Below are positions 58,719-64,000 of a stretch of 64,000 nucleotides of DNA, in pieces; within the stretch, counting starts at the first letter, position 1, and every line of letters starts with the position of its first letter. The DNA comes from Acidobacteriota bacterium (GTDB lineage: Bacteria; Acidobacteriota; Terriglobia; Acidiferrales; UBA7541): assembly GCA_021818865.1 (NCBI GenBank), contig JAKASX010000004.1, forward strand, positions 1 through 64,000. Direction: 5' to 3'. Below the pieces are notes generated by a model that saw nothing but the letters and a program-made list of their open reading frames with translations, did not search any database and was not told the origin of the DNA. Position numbers and translations under genes: made by a program.

Positions 58719-59849
58719 ATGAATCGCATCGTCATTCGTTCGTCGGAAGGCGAATATCCGGTGCTCTGCGGACGCGGGCTGGTGGGACGCGCGGGATGGC
58801 TGGCGCGCCAATTGCCGGAGGATCGCACCGGCGTGTTCCTGTTGACTTCTCCTCGCGTGTGGCGCGCGTGCGGCCGAACGCTTTCGCGCGCGCTCGCGCC
58901 GGCGCAAACCCGGCGAATTCTCTTTGACGATCGGGAGACGGCGAAAGAGCTGCGAACGGTCGAGCGAATCGCACGGGAACTCGTGAGGAACGGTGCCGAT
59001 CGCGGCGCGGTGATCGTCGCGGCCGGCGGCGGGGTGGTGGGCGACGTGGCCGGATTCGCCGCGTCGGCCTACATGCGCGGCGTGCGGCTGGTTCACGTGC
59101 CAACAACTCTGGTGGCCCAGGTGGATAGCTCGATCGGCGGGAAAACCGGCGTGAACCTGAAGGAAGGGAAAAACCTGGTGGGCGCATTCTATCCGCCGGA
59201 GCTCGTCGTTGCCGATCCCGATCTGCTCTCGACTCTCGATCCCCGCCAATACCGCTCGGGACTCTACGAGGTGGTGAAATACGCGATGATCGCTGATCCG
59301 CTGCTTTTCGATGTGCTCGAGCGCACGATCGAACGCCTCATCCGGCGAGACGACGGCGTGCTCGATTGGGTGGTTGCCCGGTGCGCGCGCATCAAGGGCG
59401 AAATCGTCGGCCGCGACGAGCGCGAATCGGGCGAGCGCCAGGCGCTCAACTTCGGGCATACGATCGGCCACGCCATCGAAGCCGCGGTCGGCTACCGCGG
59501 CATTCTCCACGGGGAAGCGGTTGGCTGGGGCATGCTCGGCGTGGCGGAGATTTCCCGGGAAATGGGCCGTTTGCGCACCGAAGACGCCGGGCGCATCGGA
59601 CGGCTGGTCGTGCGGCTGGGCGCGCTGCCGAAACTCCCGGCTCCCGGCGCGATTGCGAAGCGCCTGGGGTCGGACAAAAAGGCGCGCGCGGGCCGCGTGC
59701 ACTGGGTCCTCGCGCGAAGGGTCGGCGAGGTGGAAATCAACGCCGACGTGCCGGACGAACTTGTGCGGGAAACGCTTGGCCGGTTGGGCCGGATGCCAAA
59801 GGATTTGGCCGCAGGCGCGGCAAAGGCGCCGCGGCGGGAAATTTCCTGA
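58719..59849 (+). CDS. aroB: 3-dehydroquinate synthase
   Basis: Second enzyme of the shikimate pathway. The 376-residue protein carries the NAD-binding GGGVVGDVAGFAASAYMRG with the following PTTLVAQVDSSIGGKTGVN loop, zinc ligands in GLYEVVKYAMI (Glu), NFGHTIGHAIE (His) and ILHGEAVGWGM (His). The length is normal. It is divergent from nadB (about 90 bases) and 17 bases before menG on the same strand. A weak TATGGT about 25 bases before the ATG may be its -10. The call is secure. Confidence 0.96.
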   Translation: MNRIVIRSSEGEYPVLCGRGLVGRAGWLARQLPEDRTGVFLLTSPRVWRACGRTLSRALAPAQTRRILFDDRETAKELRTVERIARELVRNGADRGAVIVAAGGGVVGDVAGFAASAYMRGVRLVHVPTTLVAQVDSSIGGKTGVNLKEGKNLVGAFYPPELVVADPDLLSTLDPRQYRSGLYEVVKYAMIADPLLFDVLERTIERLIRRDDGVLDWVVARCARIKGEIVGRDERESGERQALNFGHTIGHAIEAAVGYRGILHGEAVGWGMLGVAEISREMGRLRTEDAGRIGRLVVRLGALPKLPAPGAIAKRLGSDKKARAGRVHWVLARRVGEVEINADVPDELVRETLGRLGRMPKDLAAGAAKAPRREIS

Positions 59850-59865
59850 TGCGCCGGACGCGGCG

Positions 59866-60651
59866 ATGAACTCCGGCGCGAGATCGCCGGTGACGGGCAC
59901 GCGGCCCGAAGGAACGCGCGACGAGGCCGAAGCCGCGCGCCGCGTGCAGGACCTCTTCGGCCGCATCGCTCCTCGCTACGATTTCCTCAACCACCTGCTT
60001 TCGTTTTCGTTCGATCGCGCCTGGCGCCGGCGCACCGCGCGGATGGTGGCTCCGCGGCTGCGGCCCGGCGCGCGCGTGCTGGACGTTTGCTGCGGAACGG
60101 GGGACCTGGCATTCGCGATTGAGCGGGAAGCGCGGCGCGACTCTCGCGACGCCAGAATCTGGGGTGGGGATTTCGTGCACGCGATGCTCGAACGCGCCCG
60201 CGGCAAAGCCGCGCGCATTGCGAGCGGCGTGCAATTTCTGGGCGTGGATGCGCTGCGCCTGCCGTTCGCCGACGCGACGTTCGATCTGGTCGCCGTCGCT
60301 TTCGGATTCCGGAATCTGGCGAGCTACGCCGTGGGAATCGACGAGTTTCGCCGCGTTCTGCGGCCCGGAGGGCAAGTGGCGATTTTGGAATTTTCCGAGC
60401 CGCCAGGACCCGTTTTCGGCCGGCTTTACCGTTTCTATTTCCGCAAAATCCTGCCGATCCTTGGCGGACTGATCTCCGGCAGCCGCCAGGCTTACGGCTA
60501 TTTGCCGGCTTCGGTGGCGCGTTTTCCTTCGCCCGAGGATTTGGCGGAACGGCTGCACGCGGCCGGCTTCGCGAGCGTTCGTCTCGAGCGGTGGATGGGT
60601 GGAATCGTGGTGCTCCATCTGGCCGAACGCGCCGCGGACGAGCGCGGCTGA
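59866..60651 (+). CDS. menG: Demethylmenaquinone methyltransferase (MenG/UbiE)
   Basis: SAM-dependent C-methyltransferase that completes menaquinone (or ubiquinone) synthesis. The 261-residue protein has VQDLFGRIAPRYDFLNHLLSF, motif I VLDVCCGTGDLAFAI, and the family signatures VAILEFSEP and YFRKILPILGGLISGSRQAYGYLPASV. The menaquinone role is preferred because Acidobacteria use menaquinone, an inference from the presumed host. ATG 59866 lies 17 bases after aroB, likely co-transcribed. The N-terminal ~20 residues are unconserved. It ends 17 bases before the convergent prepilin peptidase. Confidence 0.95.
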   Translation: MNSGARSPVTGTRPEGTRDEAEAARRVQDLFGRIAPRYDFLNHLLSFSFDRAWRRRTARMVAPRLRPGARVLDVCCGTGDLAFAIEREARRDSRDARIWGGDFVHAMLERARGKAARIASGVQFLGVDALRLPFADATFDLVAVAFGFRNLASYAVGIDEFRRVLRPGGQVAILEFSEPPGPVFGRLYRFYFRKILPILGGLISGSRQAYGYLPASVARFPSPEDLAERLHAAGFASVRLERWMGGIVVLHLAERAADERG

Positions 60652-60667
60652 GCAAAACGCCGTGCCT

Positions 60668-61519
60668 TTAGTGGCCGAGGCCCGAAACCGTTAGATACCA
60701 GTGCACCAGAGGACTGCCGAGGAAAATCAGGAAAATCCCGGCGATGCCGAGAAAGCTGCCGAACGGCAGTTCGTAATCGCGGCCTTTGCCGAATCCCCAA
60801 ACGGCGATCGCGCCGACCACGCTTCCGAGAATCGATCCGAGCATCAGCATGGCGATCGCGCGGCGCACGCCCAGAAACGCGCCGGCCATCAACATCATTT
60901 TCACGTCGCCCAGTCCCATGCCCTCGCGCCCGCGCAGCCGAAAATAACCTTCGGCGAATAGCCACAGCAATCCGCCCGCGACGAGCGCGCCCAGCGCGGC
61001 ATCAGCCAGCGCAATGGCCCATCCCGGCGCGGCCAGGTTCATCCGGCCATCCAGAATCCACTGTGCGAATCCGTCGCTCGCTGGCAGAAACGGGCTGAAC
61101 GCCAGACCCGCCGCAAGGCCGAAATAGTTCACTCGGTTCGGCAGAATGCGCTCGTGGAAATCGGTGAAAATCAGCACCAGGAGCAAAGAGCAAAAGAGCG
61201 CCCATTTCGCGCCGGCGAGCGTGACGCCGAATTGGTGGTAGCAAGCGACGAACATCACTCCGGTAAGCAGTTCGACCGCGGGATAGAGCAGGGAAATGCG
61301 ATTGCGGCAGGCTCGGCAGCGGCCGCCGAGCATCAAGTAACTGACGACGGGGATATTGTCGCGTGCGCGAATGGGCGTGCCGCACTGCGGGCAGCGGGAG
61401 CGCGGCGTCACCACCGATTCATGCTGCGGCAGCCGGTAGATGCAGACGTTCAAGAAGCTGCCGATCACCAGGCCGAATAGGAACGCGAAAAGAGAAATCA
61501 CCGCTTGACTCTGCCACAA
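60668..61519 (-). CDS. pilD: Prepilin peptidase
   Basis: Inner-membrane aspartic protease and N-methyltransferase that cleaves prepilin/pseudopilin leaders. The 283-residue protein has an N-terminal FGLVIGSFLNVCIYRLP, a zinc ribbon CPQCGTPI...GGRCRACRNRIS, and the catalytic aspartates in FTDFHERILP and GLGDVKMMLMAG, all in the order of the A24 family. Eight membrane segments are expected. It is the enzyme needed by the pseudopilin gene at 27.3-28.2 kb, 33 kb away. It is a single gene on the minus strand, convergent with menG. Confidence 0.95.
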   Translation of the reverse strand: MWQSQAVISLFAFLFGLVIGSFLNVCIYRLPQHESVVTPRSRCPQCGTPIRARDNIPVVSYLMLGGRCRACRNRISLLYPAVELLTGVMFVACYHQFGVTLAGAKWALFCSLLLVLIFTDFHERILPNRVNYFGLAAGLAFSPFLPASDGFAQWILDGRMNLAAPGWAIALADAALGALVAGGLLWLFAEGYFRLRGREGMGLGDVKMMLMAGAFLGVRRAIAMLMLGSILGSVVGAIAVWGFGKGRDYELPFGSFLGIAGIFLIFLGSPLVHWYLTVSGLGH

Positions 61520-61700
61520 GCCGCCGCGGGCCTCAAGCGAGGCCGAGAGACGAGTTTCCTGGGCGGCCGACGTGGTGGCACACGGACGCTCGTGCCGCTC
61601 CGGAACAGGTGACCGGGGATGTCTTCGGTGCTATCTGTGAATCGGCATTCCGTGGTGCGCTACAATCGTTCCCTGATTCCGTCAAAGAAGGAAACCGTGA

Positions 61701-62279
61701 ATGCTGGCAACCGAAGTGAAATCGGGAATGGCGGTGCGCGTCGAGGGGCGCGCGTGCAAAGTGGTGGAAGCGGAAATCAAGATGCGGGCCGGGCAGATCA
61801 ATAATCTGGTGAAATTCCGCCTGCGCGACCTCGATACCGGCCGTTTGAGCGAACTGCACGTGCGGCCCGAGGAGAGATTCGAGGAACTCGATCTCGACCG
61901 CCATACGATGGAGTTTCTCTACTCCCAGGGCGATACGTACACCTTCATGCGTCCTGATACGTTCGAACAGATCGACCTGACGGGTGACGATGTGGGTCCC
62001 GGTCGCGCGTTCTTGCAGGAAGGCATGTCCCTGCCCGTGGAATTTTTCGAAGGGCGGCCGGTGAGCATCGCGTTCCCGCCCACGGTGGAATTGCGCGTCG
62101 AGCAAACTGCGCCCGCCGTGCATTCGCAACAAGACAGCACGTGGAAGGAAGCCACGCTGGAAAACGGCGTGGTGGTGAAAGTGCCGCTTTTCATTGATGA
62201 AGGCGAAACGGTGCGCGTCGAAACAGAAACCGGGCGCTACATCGAGCGCGTTCGCGCCGAGCGCAAGCGCGGCGCTTGA
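61701..62279 (+). CDS. efp: Elongation factor P with unusual loop tip
   Basis: Relieves ribosome stalling at polyproline stretches. The 192-residue protein has all three EF-P domains: an N-terminal KOW-like domain (MLATEVKSGMAVRVEGRACKVVEAE), a central OB domain (FLYSQGDTYTFMRPDTFEQIDL) and a C-terminal OB domain (ENGVVVKVPLFIDEGETVRVETETGRYIERV). The loop that normally reads PGKGGA or PGRGGA, with the modified Lys/Arg at its tip, reads AGQINN here with Gln32 at the tip. The domain-III KGDT-type loop is also replaced. ATG 61701 has AAGAAGG upstream and TACAAT (61,661-61,666) could be its -10. No modification enzyme gene is adjacent. The family call is sure. Confidence 0.94.
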   Translation: MLATEVKSGMAVRVEGRACKVVEAEIKMRAGQINNLVKFRLRDLDTGRLSELHVRPEERFEELDLDRHTMEFLYSQGDTYTFMRPDTFEQIDLTGDDVGPGRAFLQEGMSLPVEFFEGRPVSIAFPPTVELRVEQTAPAVHSQQDSTWKEATLENGVVVKVPLFIDEGETVRVETETGRYIERVRAERKRGA

Positions 62280-62530
62280 GTTCCGGCGGATTCTCGCCAT
62301 GCCGCGGTTGCCGTAATTCGAAATTCATTCTCGTTTGACAATTGCAAAACCCCGCATGTGTAGATCTCGCTGTTGTGTAGGGCCGGGCAAACGGGGTACA
62401 CCCTCGGGCCGGGCGCGGCGGCCTTGCCCGCGGTCGCGGTGCCGCGGCTGACCCTCCCTTCAGCGAACTGGCCTTCAGCGAACGGACTTGCAGGCGCAGG
62501 AATTTCGCGTTATATGGCAAGAGGAAGCCA

Positions 62531-63643
62531 ATGAACTGGGGTACACCTCCCTGGACGGTTGATTTCCGGCCCGAGCCGAGGCCGCTGCCTGCGTCGGCGG
62601 ATTTTGCGGTGATTGGCGGCGGCTTTTCCGGTTTGGCCGCGGCGGCATGGCTGCGGAAAATCGCTCCAGACAAGACCGTGGTCCTGCTCGAAGCCTCGCA
62701 CGTCGGTTCCGGCGCCAGTGGGCGCACCGGCGGTTTGGCGCTTTCGGACGTGGCCGTTGGGCCGCTCGAAGGAACCGAAGACGTGCTCGATACTTATCGC
62801 GAGACGCTCGCGGAACTCGGTGTCGCGAGCGAGCTGGCCTTCGAGGGAGTCTACGAAATCGGGCGCGCCGTCGGCCTGCGCGATTCGCCTATCGTTTGGG
62901 AGGACTCCGGCACGCTTCGCGTAGTCCATGAAGTGCCCGGCGGAACGGTGGACGCGGGCAAAGTGGTGAGCGGACTCGCGCGCGCCGCCGCTGGCCTGGG
63001 CGCTGCGATTTTCGAGAATACGCGAGTCGAGAACGTGGAATTCGGCTCGCCCCACGCGCTCCAAACTTCGGCGGGAACGCTCTGCGCCGGGAGGCTGTTC
63101 CTCGCGACGAACGCGCAATCGGCAGCGCTTTCCGGCCTGTCGGAAACTTCGCAGGCGAAATTCACGCTGGCGCTCATGACCGAGCCGCTCGCACCCCGCG
63201 CCCTGGAATCCCTGGGCCTAGGCTCAGGGAAGGCGTTCTATACGGCCGATTTGCCGTATCTGTGGGGAAGGCCGATGCCCGATGGCTCGGTGATGTTTGG
63301 CAGCGGTCTGGTGGATCTGGGCAGCGACGCCGAACTGGCCGCGCTCGATATCGCCCAAGGCGTAGCTGCGGGCCTGTTCACCAGCCTCGAATGGCGCGTG
63401 CGCGGGCTGCATCCGGCGCTCGGGAAAGTGCAATTCTCCCATCGCTGGGGCGGTCCGATCCGCTTCGGCCAATCGTGGCAGCTCTTTTTCGATTGGCATC
63501 CGCGCTCGCACGAGGCGCTCGTCCTCAATGGCCTCGGCGGTGACGGCGTGAGCTTTTCGGTTTACCTGGGGCGATGGGCGGCGGAAACGCTGGCCGCCGG
63601 GCGAGAGCTCCCGTCCTGGGGCAAAATCGCGGAAACGGACTGA
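62531..63643 (+). CDS. FAD-dependent oxidoreductase (DAO family)
   Basis: A 370-residue flavoprotein of the D-amino-acid-oxidase-like (glycine oxidase/GlpD-related) family. The N-terminal Rossmann motif VIGGGFSGLAAAAWLRK and a second-sheet VVLLEASHVGSGASGRTGG are plain, with later DGSVMFGSGLVDLGS and GLHPALGKVQFSHRWGG regions and a C-terminal GLGGDGVSFSVYLGRW. Members oxidise amines or amino acids, often secondary amines. The start at 62531 follows AAGAGGAAG. It stands alone, ahead of the guanine-deaminase-like gene on the opposite strand. Substrate cannot be named. Confidence 0.88.
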   Translation: MNWGTPPWTVDFRPEPRPLPASADFAVIGGGFSGLAAAAWLRKIAPDKTVVLLEASHVGSGASGRTGGLALSDVAVGPLEGTEDVLDTYRETLAELGVASELAFEGVYEIGRAVGLRDSPIVWEDSGTLRVVHEVPGGTVDAGKVVSGLARAAAGLGAAIFENTRVENVEFGSPHALQTSAGTLCAGRLFLATNAQSAALSGLSETSQAKFTLALMTEPLAPRALESLGLGSGKAFYTADLPYLWGRPMPDGSVMFGSGLVDLGSDAELAALDIAQGVAAGLFTSLEWRVRGLHPALGKVQFSHRWGGPIRFGQSWQLFFDWHPRSHEALVLNGLGGDGVSFSVYLGRWAAETLAAGRELPSWGKIAETD

Positions 63644-63660
63644 GGGGAAGTCCTTCGCGC

Positions 63661-64000
63661 TCAGTAAGGAATTTTGTCCGCCGATTCCTGCCACGCTCGC
63701 ATGGCGCGAATGGCTTCCGGGCGCAGCCTCTGAATCATCGGCACGCGGCGCCGCGAGCGCGGCAATCGCAATTGCCTGAGGATCAGCGAATCGTCAAAAC
63801 CCGCCCTGGAGGCATCTTCAGCCGAAGCGGCGAAATACACGCGCTCGATCCTCGCCCAGTAGATCGCGGCAAGGCACATCGGACACGGCTCGCAACTGGC
63901 GTAAAGCGCACACCCCGAAAGTTGGAACGTGCCCAGCGCGCGGCAAGCCTCGCGAATGGCGACGATTTCAGCGTGCGCGGTAGGATCGTTCGTCAGCGTC
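63661..64000 (-). CDS. Guanine deaminase-like nucleobase deaminase (5' partial)
   Basis: Zinc-dependent deaminase of the CDA fold; the gene runs off the window end, so only the last ~112 residues are visible. The frame continues past the ATG at 63879 through SCEPCPMCLAAIYWA (the PCxxC zinc motif) and HAE (TAHAEIVAIREA) near the window edge. The HAE glutamate is the proton shuttle. The C-terminal FDDSLILRQLRLP...RRVPMIQRLR...SADKIPY is typical of GuaD-type guanine deaminases rather than tRNA adenosine deaminase TadA. Guanine to xanthine conversion is likely. It is convergent with the FAD oxidoreductase. Confidence 0.88.
   Translation of the reverse strand, partial: TLTNDPTAHAEIVAIREACRALGTFQLSGCALYASCEPCPMCLAAIYWARIERVYFAASAEDASRAGFDDSLILRQLRLPRSRRRVPMIQRLRPEAIRAMRAWQESADKIPY

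Noticed and set aside
60668-61519. Prepilin peptidase belonging to the local menG/aroB operon
   Set aside because: It is on the opposite strand and convergent; its functional partner is the pilus/secretion operon at 21.8-28.2 kb.

Overview
This 64 kb window is a GC-rich, densely coded bacterial chromosome segment, most likely from an Acidobacteriota (perhaps class Terriglobia). This is inferred from gene content rather than a marker gene. The signs are a System I (Ccm) cytochrome c maturation operon, a menaquinone-type methyltransferase, an Ig-module lipoprotein, DUF155/RMD1, a mixed type II secretion/type IV pilus operon, and many predicted exported peptidases. I see no phage, transposase, CRISPR or rRNA. 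The only RNA gene is one tRNA-Ala(CGC). The window opens inside ccmF and closes inside a guanine-deaminase-like gene.

Layout. 1-7.6 kb: heme and cytochrome c block, ccmF-ccmH-(ccmI-like)-(membrane carbohydrate-binding-like protein)-ccmA-ccmB-ccmC-ccmD, followed by ferrochelatase hemH. 7.7-11.8 kb: single genes (YjbR-like, TRIC-type channel, an internally deleted M20 peptidase remnant, ABM-domain protein, TlpA-like thioredoxin, folE). 12-14.6 kb: rpsO-pnp. 15.3-17.9 kb: large Ig-repeat lipoprotein with its own terminator. 18.1-20.6 kb: otsA-otsB (trehalose) behind a leader that carries a terminator-like hairpin. 20.6-21.6 kb: amidohydrolase.

21.8-28.2 kb: seven-gene secretion/pilus operon (pilC, pilB, pilM, pilN, pilO, GspC/PilP-like, pseudopilin), with its prepilin peptidase far away at 60.7 kb. 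28.3-32.3 kb: lytic transglycosylase, HAD phosphatase, threonine synthase, AlaX-like editing protein. 32.5-43.1 kb: secreted esterase-like protein, PHP-domain protein, GT4 glycosyltransferase with an HTH-like tail, radical SAM protein, flippase-like membrane protein, fused membrane/spermidine-synthase-like protein, and DUF155 protein. 43.2-52.3 kb: S9 peptidase, CoA-transferase, double M16 peptidase, BON/glycine-zipper lipoprotein, small basic protein, small secreted protein. 52.7-64 kb: tRNA-Ala, S41 protease, tatB-tatC-M28/glutaminyl cyclase, nadB, aroB, menG, pilD, efp, FAD oxidoreductase, guanine deaminase.

The clearest functional themes are heme insertion into exported cytochromes, protein export and processing (Tat, pseudopilus, several secreted peptidases) and compatible-solute synthesis. 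The items most worth a second look are the EF-P whose loop tip lacks the usual Lys/Arg, the leader ahead of otsA, the extra protein inside the ccm operon, the pseudopilin without Glu5, and the GT4/radical SAM/flippase neighbourhood. None of these was tested by database search; all calls come from reading the sequence.
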